Assembly (NCBI GenBank): GCA_934479825.1
Contig: CAKSOW010000011.1
Coordinates: forward strand, 1 to 64,000
Length of the DNA: 64,000 nucleotides
Reading direction: 5' to 3'
From: an uncultured Eubacteriales bacterium
GTDB taxonomy: Bacteria; Bacillota; Clostridia; Oscillospirales; CAG-382
Part shown: positions 43,348 through 51,892 of the stretch, one piece after another
How the letters are laid out: every line of letters starts with the position of its first letter
How positions within the stretch are numbered: position 1 is the stretch's first letter
The notes under the pieces: generated by a model
What the model was told of the DNA's origin: nothing
Databases searched by the model: none
Seen by the model: only the letters and a program-made list of their open reading frames with translations
Translations under genes and position numbers: made by a program

Positions 43348-44208
43348 TTATTTATTCTTGAACAGCTCGCTCGGCGGCATTTTATAATATGCCTTGAATG
43401 ACTTGCTGAATGCATAAACGCCGGAATAGCCTAATTCTTCCGCCACGCCCGAAATGCTGTAAGCGCGCGTGCTTAACAGCCGTTTGGCCTCGTCCATACG
43501 GCGTTTGTTGTAATAATCCTTGATTTTCTGTCCGGTAATCTGTTTATACCGAGACGAAAGATAGCTGTAATTGTAGGTAAGCGCGTCGCCGATCTCAGAA
43601 AGCGAACGCAGCGAGTACACATGCGTATCGATATAGTGCGTGATGTGTTCGACAAGTTCTTTATCCGATGGCGTGGCAGAAAGAGGCTTGGGCGAAAAAT
43701 CTACATAGGCGCGTAACATACGGAACGCTATCTGATCGATAAGCGTTGAGAGTATCTCGGTGCGGTAGTTTTTTGTATCGCCGGATAGCTCATCCAGAAT
43801 CAAGTCTATGAGCAGTGGAATTCCGTCATCGTGAAAAATGCGGTTGGCTGGCGGCAGGTTTTCTTTCCACAATCGGTCGGAAAGCACCGTGAGCTTTGAC
43901 GAAAGAATACCGAAACTCACAAATTGCTGGCAAAGCGGCGCTCCTTTGTCACTGTCCAACCGATGTAGCTCATAAGGCGTGGACAAAAAGATATCGCCTT
44001 TTTTGACCTTAGTCGGAATATCGGCGGCATAGCTTGTGCCGCTGCCCTCTGCAATATAGGTCAGCTCAAACAGCGATCCATGACCATGGAAAGGTACATA
44101 GCGGCCGCCCGCGTTTTCATCAACGCCGATTCCGACGTTGCCGATCAAGCTGTTTTCAAGGCAGATCGGCGGTCCGAAATCAAACTGTATCGGTTTATAT
44201 TCACGCAT
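43348..44208 (-). CDS. AraC-family regulator next to the secreted repeat protein
   Basis: A 286-residue regulator with an N-terminal cupin domain (HGHGSLFELTYIAEGSGTSY) and a C-terminal pair of helix-turn-helix units (LSEIGDALTYNYSYLSSRYK, SGVAEELGYSGVYAFSKSFK). ATG 44208 has a perfect AAAGGAGG at 8 bases; a longer frame is rejected. It is divergent from the triple-repeat secreted protein gene, the likeliest target. Confidence 0.88.
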   Translation of the reverse strand: MREYKPIQFDFGPPICLENSLIGNVGIGVDENAGGRYVPFHGHGSLFELTYIAEGSGTSYAADIPTKVKKGDIFLSTPYELHRLDSDKGAPLCQQFVSFGILSSKLTVLSDRLWKENLPPANRIFHDDGIPLLIDLILDELSGDTKNYRTEILSTLIDQIAFRMLRAYVDFSPKPLSATPSDKELVEHITHYIDTHVYSLRSLSEIGDALTYNYSYLSSRYKQITGQKIKDYYNKRRMDEAKRLLSTRAYSISGVAEELGYSGVYAFSKSFKAYYKMPPSELFKNK

Positions 44209-44342
44209 GCTTTCGACCTCCTTTAAATGCATTGTAACACGGCTTTGCGCTTCTGTCAACAAAAAGGTTGTCCGAAAAGGCGCAGAATCCTGAAAAATGA
44301 CGCATGATACAAAAAACGGATAAAAATACTGCATTTTCGACA

Positions 44343-44371
44343 TTTACTTGTTTGTCTTTTTTTCTTATAAT
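44343..44371 (+). promoter_or_regulatory. Probable promoter of the triple-repeat protein gene
   Basis: TTTACT (44343-44348) and TATAAT (44366-44371), spacing 17, 45 bases before the start. The weak -35 fits control by an activator such as the divergent AraC protein. Confidence 0.5.
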
Positions 44372-44415
44372 TCTAGATAAGAAAGACACAAATAATTCAG
44401 AAAAGGATGATACTC

Positions 44416-46698
44416 ATGCGAAGAAAAACAGGAATACCGTACTTCTTTTATTTAGCGGCACTGTGCCTTGTGCTTAGTTTTACCGCATTCGCTCTTGAAG
44501 CGGAAACACCCGAAAGCGCCGCTGAACCGGTCTTGTCCGCGGCGGCATCTCTGCTTGACGACGCTGTGTATGGCGAAAAGCCTGCTGAAACCACCGACGA
44601 CGGCGTTCTCATTTTCTTTGATAACGGCAACCCCGATGACCTTATCAACAAAGGCGGTATCACGTTACAGGGTGTGACCGGCGATCCTTACGCCACCGAC
44701 GGCTATTACACGCGTTCTATCAATACCGGCGACACGCCGTTCCAAGGCGATACTTTCGGTCCGTGCATTGTGGCGACCGACGGCGTTTCTTTTAAAGACG
44801 CAAACGGCAAAAGCTTACACGGCAAGCTGACGTTTTTCGTGGAAATTTATAATTCCGCCACATCGAACAAAATCTTTCATGTTGGCGTTAAGCCAAAGCC
44901 GGCCGACAGTGGGTGGGATTTATGGTCGAACATCTATACAAAATGGAGTGGGGTAGCAGCAGAAGCCTCCTCGTGGTCAACCATGAAATTCACTTACGAT
45001 ACTTCGGCCAATACCCTTTGCATGGGCCGAAACGCCTGGGATTACAATGATTCACATATCCGGAGTGTTTATGTGTACTATAAGGAACTGACTCCGGCTG
45101 AAAGACCGGCAGTAACTACCGAGGACGGAGAGCTTATCTTCTTTGACAACGGCAATGCAGGGGACAATCTTAACCTGTATGGTGTAAAGCTTGGCGGCGT
45201 GGCTTCTGCTGTCTATGAAAGCGACGGCTTCATGACGCGCTCAATCAATGCTTCCGATACGGTCTTCGCCGGAGATACCTACGGCCCGTATATCGAAAGT
45301 GCAGACGGAAATCTTTTTAAAGATACTTCCGGCAAGGCTTTGAATGGTAAGCTTACGTTTTATGTAGAGCTATACAATTCCTCCGATAACGCAAAAGTCT
45401 ATTATGCAGCCAAAAAACCAGCTTCGGATGGCTGGGATGCGTGGTGCAACGTTTTCACAAATTGGAATACTGTTTCGGCCGCCGAAAAAACATGGTCGAC
45501 CCTTAAATACACCTTTGATACGTCAGCAAATCTTATCGGCCTTGCAAGGAACGCTTGGGATCCGGACAATTCCAATATCCGCAGTGTCTACGTTTACTAT
45601 GCGCCTGCCACCGTTTATGCCGAAAAACCGGCGGAAAACACCGATTACGGTAAACTGATCTACTTTGACAACGGGAATGAGAGCGATAAAGTCAACCTTT
45701 CCAATATTACGCTTGGCGGACTTTTGAGCACGATTGATATAACCGATCACACCTACACGCGCTCTGTCAATACCGGCGATACCGTTTTTGCCGGCGATAC
45801 CTTCGGCGTATATGTCTTGGCTTTGGGCGACGCATTCACGGACGCAGACGGCAATGTTCTTAACGGCAAACTTACTATGTGTGCTGAGCTTTACAACAGT
45901 GCAAGCGGGAAAAAGGATTATTACGACATTCAAAAACCGGAGGCAGACGGTTGGGATAGTTGGTGCAACGTTTACACCAATTGGCACAAAACGGGAGCTG
46001 AACCCGGCGTTTGGACGACCCTCACGCTGACGCGCGAAACATCGGCTACGTTACTCGGCTTCGCAAGAGACTCTTGGGATCCGAACAATTCCAATGTCCG
46101 TTCGGTCTATGTTTACTACAAACCCTATGAAATAACGACCTCAAAACAGATCTCAATCCGGGTCACTGAAAATGCTGGAATTCGTTTCAGAGGTTCGGTT
46201 TCCGAGGCGACGCTTGCATCGGCTGATGAAGTAGGGTTTATCATCGCACGCGGCGATCTGCTCACGGCTGGCGGTTACAATGCCGCCGACGAAGTGAGGA
46301 TTTCCGGCGCAGTCACAGAGAAAACAGACAATCCGGCTTCGTTCGGCGCCGCAACGGTAAACGGTTTTAAGCTTGCCGGCGCGCGCAACTACAAAAAAGA
46401 TTCTATCGATAAATTGACCGCTTCCCTCGTAGGCGGCTATGATTTCACCGGCGTTGTTATCAATCTGCAAAATCCGTACACTGCCGCAGATGGTACAAAA
46501 TATGCCAACCGTTACGCCATTCCGCTTGTGGGACGCGCTTACGTCAAGATCGGTTCGCTGTATTATTACGGGGATTGCACCACGGCCAGCATGAAAGATG
46601 TTGCCGAGAAGATTAAGCAGTCCGGTTCGGCCACCTACACGGAAAACCAAGAATATATCGACACGGTTATCGCTACGGCCGGCGCTAAGGCAGAGTAG
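44416..46698 (+). CDS. Secreted protein with three ~173-residue repeats and a C-terminal domain
   Basis: A 760-residue exported protein; a signal peptide (~8-27, PYFFYLAALCLVLSFTAFA) precedes three tandem repeats at about 51-223, 227-400 and 402-572. Each repeat starts with (D/E)xGxLI(F/Y)FDNGN, has TRSxNxxDTxFxGDTFG and a WDxWxNxxTxW centre, and ends RSVYVYY. The pattern suggests a beta-sandwich, carbohydrate-binding-like fold with exposed Trp. A distinct ~185-residue C-terminal domain (SIRVTENAGIRFRGSVSE to TYTENQEYI) follows. I do not recognise either as a named family, and no anchor is visible. The start at 44416 has AAGGA at 8 bases. Confidence 0.8.
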   Translation: MRRKTGIPYFFYLAALCLVLSFTAFALEAETPESAAEPVLSAAASLLDDAVYGEKPAETTDDGVLIFFDNGNPDDLINKGGITLQGVTGDPYATDGYYTRSINTGDTPFQGDTFGPCIVATDGVSFKDANGKSLHGKLTFFVEIYNSATSNKIFHVGVKPKPADSGWDLWSNIYTKWSGVAAEASSWSTMKFTYDTSANTLCMGRNAWDYNDSHIRSVYVYYKELTPAERPAVTTEDGELIFFDNGNAGDNLNLYGVKLGGVASAVYESDGFMTRSINASDTVFAGDTYGPYIESADGNLFKDTSGKALNGKLTFYVELYNSSDNAKVYYAAKKPASDGWDAWCNVFTNWNTVSAAEKTWSTLKYTFDTSANLIGLARNAWDPDNSNIRSVYVYYAPATVYAEKPAENTDYGKLIYFDNGNESDKVNLSNITLGGLLSTIDITDHTYTRSVNTGDTVFAGDTFGVYVLALGDAFTDADGNVLNGKLTMCAELYNSASGKKDYYDIQKPEADGWDSWCNVYTNWHKTGAEPGVWTTLTLTRETSATLLGFARDSWDPNNSNVRSVYVYYKPYEITTSKQISIRVTENAGIRFRGSVSEATLASADEVGFIIARGDLLTAGGYNAADEVRISGAVTEKTDNPASFGAATVNGFKLAGARNYKKDSIDKLTASLVGGYDFTGVVINLQNPYTAADGTKYANRYAIPLVGRAYVKIGSLYYYGDCTTASMKDVAEKIKQSGSATYTENQEYIDTVIATAGAKAE

Positions 46699-46813
46699 AG
46701 GAGGAAAACGATTCCGAAGCAGATTCGGACGATCTCATGTAATAACATTTTGCAAAGCAAGGGTTTCTCTCCCCTTTGCCCGATACACAAGGGCTTTTCC
46801 CCTTGTTTGAGTT

Positions 46814-46843
46814 GTCCCCCTTTTCAGAAAAGAAAAGGGGGAC
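46814..46843. terminator. Stem-loop after the triple-repeat gene
   Basis: GTCCCCCTTTT (46814-46824) pairs with AAAAGGGGGAC (46833-46843). Its T-run is weak, so it may be only a 3'-end stabiliser. Confidence 0.5.
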
Positions 46844-46887
46844 ATACTTTTGGGGAAGTAACGGACATCACTCTTCAAAACACGTAA

Positions 46888-46925
46888 AACGCGCGACAGG
46901 TTGACAATGCAACCCATCGCGCGTT
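46888..46925 (-). terminator. Terminator after the DUF2325 gene
   Basis: On the minus strand AACGCGCGA..GGGTTG and CAACC..TCGCGCGTT form a long stem (one internal mismatch pair) followed by TTTTACG. It lies about 25 bases past the DUF2325 stop. Confidence 0.7.
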
Positions 46926-46950
46926 CAGATCATAATTTAAAAGCGTATCC

Positions 46951-47247
46951 TTACTTCGCACATGCACCGGCGAAATATTCGCTGAGTGCCTCCTGCAAAG
47001 CGCAGGCACTGGAAGAATGACAGTGTTTGAGTGCCGCCCCTGTCTTTTGCGCTTGTTCCGATGCAACCCCTACCATTTTATGCGCTACCGTTCCGGTGAA
47101 AACGATCACCATATCCGGTGACCCGATCTGATTCTTGAAGTTGGCAGGACACTGGGTGAAAACTTTGCATTTGCATCCAAAGCTCTTGCAAATCTCTTTA
47201 TAGCGGCAATGCATTCGGTCATGACCGCCGACAATGACGATACTCAT
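46951..47247 (-). CDS. DUF2325 protein under an iron-locus operator
   Basis: A 98-residue protein of the DUF2325 family (MSIVIVGGHDRMHCRYKEIC, ANFKNQIGSPDMVIVFTGTVAH, HSSSACALQEALSEY). The family is common in Firmicutes, often beside feoB, and is of unknown function; the five Cys and several His suggest metal or redox handling. ATG 47247 follows AAGGAG at 8 bases. The operator at 47283-47300 lies 36 bases upstream, and a hairpin separates it from the preceding gene, so it probably has its own regulated promoter. Confidence 0.85.
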   Translation of the reverse strand: MSIVIVGGHDRMHCRYKEICKSFGCKCKVFTQCPANFKNQIGSPDMVIVFTGTVAHKMVGVASEQAQKTGAALKHCHSSSACALQEALSEYFAGACAK

Positions 47248-47282
47248 TCTTTCATCTCCTTGAATTTTCAACGATTTATTTT

Positions 47283-47300
47283 AGTTAGTCTTAACTAACT
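47283..47300. promoter_or_regulatory. Operator dyad AGTTAG-N6-CTAACT before the DUF2325 gene
   Basis: AGTTAG (47283-47288), six bases, CTAACT (47295-47300). The same arms with the same spacing lie before feoA at 50653-50670. It resembles DtxR/MntR/IdeR-type boxes (TTAG..CTAA) and supports shared metal control of this gene and feo. Confidence 0.75.
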
Positions 47301-47310
47301 CATGGTTTTT

Positions 47311-47344
47311 GACATACCGCAAAGCGAAAGCCTTGCGGTATGTC
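47311..47344. terminator. Stem-loop between the Cys-rich peptide and DUF2325 genes
   Basis: GACATACCGCAA (47311-47322) and TTGCGGTATGTC (47333-47344), a perfect 12-base-pair stem. On the minus strand the flank is A-rich and not T-rich, so it may protect the feo message end or attenuate more than terminate. Confidence 0.5.
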
Positions 47345-47383
47345 TTTGTGAGGGAAATTGTAATTTTGCCTGTTGAACAGTGC

Positions 47384-47566
47384 CTATTTTTTGCCGTCTG
47401 AATGGCAGGAACCATGCATGGCGCAATGGGCGCATGTTCCGCCGCAGGTGGATCTACCTTGCTTTTTGCTTCGCACCAGATACACCACAATAGCGGCGCA
47501 AACAGCAATCAAAACCAATGCGACGACGATCGTTGAAAGATTCTGACTCAGAAACGTAAGCATCAT
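47384..47566 (-). CDS. FeoB-associated Cys-rich membrane protein
   Basis: A 59-60-residue protein with one N-terminal membrane helix (LSTIVVALVLIAVCAAIVVYLV) and a short cytosolic tail RSTCGGTCAHCAMHGSCHSD. It belongs to the FeoB-associated family that takes the place of FeoC in Firmicutes; its Cys/His cluster could bind iron leaving FeoB. Two adjacent ATGs (47566, 47563) share the AAAGGGG site; the second has the better spacing. It is 39 bases after feoB. Confidence 0.88.
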   Translation of the reverse strand: MMLTFLSQNLSTIVVALVLIAVCAAIVVYLVRSKKQGRSTCGGTCAHCAMHGSCHSDGKK

Positions 47567-47605
47567 AAATCCCCTTTCGTTTATAGTATATGCGGAAAAT
47601 TTGAT

Positions 47606-50032
47606 TTATTTCAGCGCTTTTTCTTTTTCGGCTACTTTCACGTTGCTGGTGAGTTTGCCGGATTCCTTATACGGTTTGAACAGCTGATAAATGATAGCCG
47701 CAAGAGCGATGACCGCTGCAATAACGCCAATCACATTTGCTTTGCCGGTGAAGAGGTTACCGAACTGGTTGACCATGAGTGCGACCACATAGGCGAATCC
47801 GCACTGATAACCGATAGCGAACCAAGTCCATTTAGCGTTGTTCATTTCACGTTTGATAGCGCCGATAGCTGCAAAGCACGGTGCGCAGAGGAGGTTGAAT
47901 ACGAGGAACGAATAACCGGAGATCTGCGTGAATGCCTGTGCGATAGCCTGGTAAACCGTTCCTTCACCGCCGCCGTAAAGGATACCGAGCGTACCGACGA
48001 TGTTTTCCTTAGCCACAAGACCGGTGATAGAAGCCACAGCGGCCTGCCAGTTGCCCCAGCCGAGCGGAGCAAAAATCCAGGCAATTGCATTACCGATAGC
48101 GGCAAGGATACTCATATCGATTTCCGATTCATCGAGCATGCGGAAACCGTCCGGCGTAAAGCCAAAGTAGGTGGTGAACCAAACAAAGATCGTGGAAAGA
48201 AGGATGATGGTGCCGGCTTTCTTAATGAACGACCAGCCGCGTTCCCACATGCTGCGAAGCACGTTGAGGACAGTCGGCAGGTGGTATGCCGGAAGCTCCA
48301 TAACGAACGGAGCCGGGTCGCCGGAGAACATCTTGGTCTTCTTCAACATGATACCCGAAATGATGATAGCTGCCATACCGACAAAGTATGCCGAAGTAGC
48401 AACCCAAGCCGAGCCGCCGAAGATAGCGCCGGCGATCATCGAGATAAACGGAACTTTCGCGCCGCACGGGATAAAGGTGGTGGTCATAATGGTCATCTTG
48501 CGGTCGCGGTCATTTTCAATGGTACGCGAAGCCATGATACCCGGAACGCCGCATCCCGTACCGATAAGCATCGGGATAAAGGACTTACCGGAAAGACCGA
48601 ATTTACGGAAGATACGGTCAAGGACGAACGCGATACGCGCCATATAACCGCATGCTTCAAGGAATGCAAGGAGTAAGAACAGAACGAGCATCTGCGGAAC
48701 GAAACCGAGAACGGCGCCGACGCCGGCCACGATACCGTCTAAGATCAAGCCTTTGAGCCAATCCGCACAGCCGATTGCGTCTAATCCGTTTTCAACCAAT
48801 ACCGGAATACCCGGAACCCATACGCCGTAAGCGGCCGGATCGGGTTCATCGCCGATTTCTTCCAAAGTCTTTTCAGCTTCGGCAAGATCGTCCATAGTTG
48901 CCGTTTCGGTAGAAACTGCAAGGGTTTCTTCATCTTCTACGTCATAGGTGAATTCACCGTTTTCCGGTTCGCCGTTTTCTTCGACATAGGCGGCATAGCC
49001 GTCAACAATTGCAGAAGCATCGCCGTATTCTTCGGCTACTTCGTTGTATTCAGCCGAACCGATACCGAACAGATGCCAGCCGTCGCCGAACAAACCGTCG
49101 TTTGCCCAGTCTGTTGCCGACGAACCGACCGTTACCATGGATATGTAGTACACAAGGAACATGACAACTGCGAAGATCGGGAGACCCAACCAACGGTTGG
49201 TAACAACCTTATCGATCTTATCAGAGGTCGAAAGCTTGCCGATGTTCTTTTTCTTGTAGCAGTTCTTCATTAAGCCGGCGATGTAGACATAACGTTCGTT
49301 GGTGATAATGCTTTCTGCGTCGTCATCCAATTCTTTTTCAGCGGCCGCGATATCGGTTTCGATATGAGCCATGGTTTCTTTCGGAATCTTCAGCTCTTCA
49401 AGAGCTTTGGCATCACGCTCGAAGATCTTGATTGCGTACCAGCGCTGACGTTCTTGGGGCATATCGTGAAGAACGGCTTCTTCGATATGAGCGATAGCGT
49501 GTTCCACAGGGCCGGAGAACGTGTGCATCGGAACGGTCTTGCCGTTCTTGGCTGCCGCGATAGCCGCTTCGGCGGCTTCTTCAATGCCGGTGCCCTTCAA
49601 AGCCGAGATCTCAACGATCTTACATCCGAGTTCACGCGAAAGTTCTTCCACGTTGATCTTGTCGCCGCTCTTGCGGACAACGTCCATCATGTTGATTGCG
49701 ATGACTACCGGAATACCGAGTTCAGTAAGCTGGGTGGTCAAATACAGGTTTCTTTCAAGGTTGGTACCGTCGACGATGTTCAAAATCGCGTCGGGGCGTT
49801 CGCCGATCAAATAGTTACGGGCGACTACTTCCTCCAACGTATACGGAGAAAGGGAATAGATACCCGGAAGGTCGGTAACGATAACGCCGTCGTGTTTCTT
49901 TAATTTGCCTTCTTTTTTTTCTACGGTAACGCCCGGCCAGTTACCGACGAACTGGTTAGAACCGGTAAGCGCGTTAAACAGTGTTGTTTTACCGCAGTTA
50001 GGATTTCCTGCAAGGGCGATCCTCAAATTCAT
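47606..50032 (-). CDS. feoB: Ferrous iron transporter FeoB
   Basis: An 808-residue membrane protein that imports Fe(II). The N-terminal G domain has GNPNCGKTTLFN (9-20), the G3 motif TDLPGIYSLSPYT and NMMD, followed by the helical GDI-like domain to ~265 and a transmembrane part with two Gate motifs (GTGCGVPGIMASRTI). Between the first helix and the first gate lies an acidic, ~90-residue insertion (about 315-405, rich in Glu/Asp) that is probably outside the cell. It lies 80 bases after the second feoA, and an operator sits just before its start. Confidence 0.95.
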   Translation of the reverse strand: MNLRIALAGNPNCGKTTLFNALTGSNQFVGNWPGVTVEKKEGKLKKHDGVIVTDLPGIYSLSPYTLEEVVARNYLIGERPDAILNIVDGTNLERNLYLTTQLTELGIPVVIAINMMDVVRKSGDKINVEELSRELGCKIVEISALKGTGIEEAAEAAIAAAKNGKTVPMHTFSGPVEHAIAHIEEAVLHDMPQERQRWYAIKIFERDAKALEELKIPKETMAHIETDIAAAEKELDDDAESIITNERYVYIAGLMKNCYKKKNIGKLSTSDKIDKVVTNRWLGLPIFAVVMFLVYYISMVTVGSSATDWANDGLFGDGWHLFGIGSAEYNEVAEEYGDASAIVDGYAAYVEENGEPENGEFTYDVEDEETLAVSTETATMDDLAEAEKTLEEIGDEPDPAAYGVWVPGIPVLVENGLDAIGCADWLKGLILDGIVAGVGAVLGFVPQMLVLFLLLAFLEACGYMARIAFVLDRIFRKFGLSGKSFIPMLIGTGCGVPGIMASRTIENDRDRKMTIMTTTFIPCGAKVPFISMIAGAIFGGSAWVATSAYFVGMAAIIISGIMLKKTKMFSGDPAPFVMELPAYHLPTVLNVLRSMWERGWSFIKKAGTIILLSTIFVWFTTYFGFTPDGFRMLDESEIDMSILAAIGNAIAWIFAPLGWGNWQAAVASITGLVAKENIVGTLGILYGGGEGTVYQAIAQAFTQISGYSFLVFNLLCAPCFAAIGAIKREMNNAKWTWFAIGYQCGFAYVVALMVNQFGNLFTGKANVIGVIAAVIALAAIIYQLFKPYKESGKLTSNVKVAEKEKALK

Positions 50033-50053
50033 GATTGGTTCCTCACTTTCTGC

Positions 50054-50069
50054 GTTAGCCTAAGCTAAC
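50054..50069. promoter_or_regulatory. Operator dyad GTTAGC-N4-GCTAAC before feoB
   Basis: GTTAGC (50054-50059), CTAA, GCTAAC (50064-50069), perfect 6-base arms, 22 bases before the feoB start. It implies an internal control point or a second promoter inside the operon. Confidence 0.7.
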
Positions 50070-50112
50070 CTATAATTAAAAATATTTGCGGGTTTCTGCG
50101 AAATAACCGGTC

Positions 50113-50334
50113 TTATTCAATTTCGATCATTTCCGCGTCCGCTTTACGCAAGGAAAGCTCATAACCTCTGACGGTAATCTCAACCGGATCGCCGAGCGGA
50201 GCTACTTTGCGGACATGTACATCAACGCCTTTTGTGATGCCCATATCCATGATACGGCGTTTGACAGCGCCCTCGCCGTGAAGCTTTACGACGCGGACAT
50301 TTTCGCCGATTTTGGCTTCTTTGAGTGTTCGCAT
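50113..50334 (-). CDS. feoA: FeoA-family protein (second copy)
   Basis: A 73-residue SH3-like protein (KIGENVRVVKLHGEGAVKRR, MGITKGVDVHVRKVAPLGDP, GYELSLRKADAEMI) that supports FeoB. ATG 50334 has AAGGAGG at 8 bases; a longer frame from 50376 is rejected. Two feoA genes in a row before feoB are common in Clostridia and may form a heteromer. Confidence 0.92.
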   Translation of the reverse strand: MRTLKEAKIGENVRVVKLHGEGAVKRRIMDMGITKGVDVHVRKVAPLGDPVEITVRGYELSLRKADAEMIEIE

Positions 50335-50391
50335 TGCGATATCCTCCTTAAATATATAAAAATTAAATGTGGACAAAGTGGAAAAGCGCTC

Positions 50392-50601
50392 TTAAATCAT
50401 AATCTTGCGTGCCATTTCTTCGCTGATGGCAACTCTTGCTTCCTTGACGTTGACGATAACGCTGCCGCCGAGTTTGCTGACGACTGTTACTGTTCCGCCT
50501 GCCACGAAACCGAGGTTTTCAAGATGTTTTTTAACTTCCGGCGTTCCGCCGATGCGCTTGATGATATTTTCTTCTCCGAGTTCTGCCAAAGACAAGGGCA
50601 T
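50392..50601 (-). CDS. feoA: FeoA-family protein (first copy)
   Basis: A 69-residue SH3-like protein (MPLSLAELGEENIIKRIGG, LENLGFVAGGTVTVVSKLGG, VAISEEMARKIMI). It is the first gene of the iron operon, with AAGGAGG before the ATG. It differs clearly from the second copy, so it is not a recent duplication. Confidence 0.92.
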   Translation of the reverse strand: MPLSLAELGEENIIKRIGGTPEVKKHLENLGFVAGGTVTVVSKLGGSVIVNVKEARVAISEEMARKIMI

Positions 50602-50619
50602 TTGAACGGCCTCCTTTTT

Positions 50620-50635
50620 GTTAGTGCCGGCTAAC
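50620..50635. promoter_or_regulatory. Operator dyad GTTAG-N6-CTAAC in the feoA leader
   Basis: GTTAG (50620-50624), six bases, CTAAC (50631-50635), in the 5' leader about 20 bases before the feoA start. Confidence 0.65.
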
Positions 50636-50652
50636 CGAATGCGCGAAAAAAT

Positions 50653-50670
50653 AGTTAGCCTTTTCTAACT
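50653..50670. promoter_or_regulatory. Operator dyad AGTTAG-N6-CTAACT at the feo start site
   Basis: AGTTAG (50653-50658), CCTTTT, CTAACT (50665-50670), immediately downstream of the -10 box, where a bound repressor would block transcription. Confidence 0.78.
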
Positions 50671-50676
50671 TCATGG

Positions 50677-50692
50677 GTTAGTTTAGCATAAC
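50677..50692. promoter_or_regulatory. Degenerate operator overlapping the feo -10 box
   Basis: GTTAG (50677-50681), six bases, ATAAC (50688-50692), one mismatch from the other dyads, covering the -10 hexamer. Confidence 0.6.
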
Positions 50693-50708
50693 TATCAATT
50701 GTTGTCAA
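50680..50708 (-). promoter_or_regulatory. Promoter of the feo operon
   Basis: Perfect TTGACA (50703-50708) and TAAACT (50680-50685) on the minus strand, 17 bases apart, with operators on and just after the -10 box. Confidence 0.75.
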
Positions 50709-50805
50709 GGGGTTGCTGTAAAAAAATTGAGATTTTACGCTTTCGACAAATTTCACCTTGATTTTTGCCGGGCAAATTAGGCATGTTGCAGCATGTCAGA
50801 AGGAG

Positions 50806-51884
50806 TGTTACTTTTGCGAAAAGTAACCAAAGAGGCACTTGGGGATTGCCTTTCTTTTTCGGGAAGCCCGGGATAGGGGCTCTTAGGGGAAACTTTTCTT
50901 TTCTTGAAAAGTTTCCAAAAGGGACGTTTTTACGTTCTTTTTGCTTCTGCAAAAAGAACCAAAAAGCAGACCGAGGGCCGCGGCCCTCTGGACTCCCGGA
51001 GCGCGGTTCAAAGCTCTGCACAGGCATGTTTTTATAGAAATTGAAATGGTTCGTCACTAAAACAGCTTTTAGGCTTTGAACCGGTGCGAAAGGGGAGCTG
51101 TACAGCAAACGCTCGGACGCGTCAAAAGTTGCCGGTGGCAAGTTTTGACGTGTCGGAGACCGCCGAAACAGGGAGTATTGTGAGCGGATGCGAACAAGAC
51201 GACCATGTTTCAAGGAGACTATCGCTAAATATCCAGATTTTGACTTTGGTCGGTTAGTGCTGGGGCTTGCCGCCGCAAGCAGTCGATAAAAAGGGAAGTT
51301 GCACGTTATATTGGTGCGGTGAAAGGAGAAAATTTGGTGTGGGCAAATGGAAAGTTGGGAGTAAATCTGTGGCTTGCATATATGCAGAAAATCGAAATTT
51401 TTGCATTTTCATCCCAAACTTTCCGTTTTCCCAAACAACAACTTTCTGTTCTCTCAAAAACAACCTCCCACCAAACTCTCCCATTTCATGACACACATAA
51501 CCTACTTGTCCGCCTAAATCAAACTATGCCTTTTTATAAACACTTGCAAATCTTTGCGCAGTAAAGCTACCCCCTTCGTACCGGTTCAAAATACTCCGAG
51601 CTGTATGGCACAAGACTACGATTTTTGCTAAAATTTCTTGATAGGCACACAGCTTGCGTTTTAGTAAGAAATTTCACCGCTCGGAATTTTGAACCGAGGT
51701 CGCAGGGCGGAGCCCCGTCTGCTTTTGGTTACTTTTCGAGAACCGAAAAGCACCCCCAAGTGCCCTTTTGGTGACTTTTCGGGAAAAGTCAAACTCTCCC
51801 AAGAGCCTCTTTCCAAGCCTTTTTCAAAAAGGCAACTTCCCGGCAGTCCCTGACGGGACTGCCGCTCACGCTCCTGCGTGAAAA
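50806..51884. repeat. Non-coding repeat element R3 (about 1080 bases)
   Basis: Third full-length copy, between the feo promoter and the 3' end of the GH127 gene. The left arm starts with GTTACTTTTGCGAAAAGTAACC; the inner inverted pair is TTTGAACCGGTGCG (51075-51088) and CGTACCGGTTCAAAA (51577-51591). Bases 51687-51737 match R1 78-128 in reverse complement at 50 of 51 positions, so arms have been exchanged between copies. R3 carries a ~150-base segment (about 51110-51250) not seen in R1 or R2. It ends 9 bases before the GH127 stop. No gene is supported inside. Confidence 0.82.
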
Positions 51885-51892
51885 TGGAATGG

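Noticed and set aside
46699..46813. Small gene after AGGAGG at 46699-46705
   Set aside because: A strong ribosome-binding-like sequence is present, but no ATG/GTG/TTG follows at a usable distance in an open frame of meaningful length.
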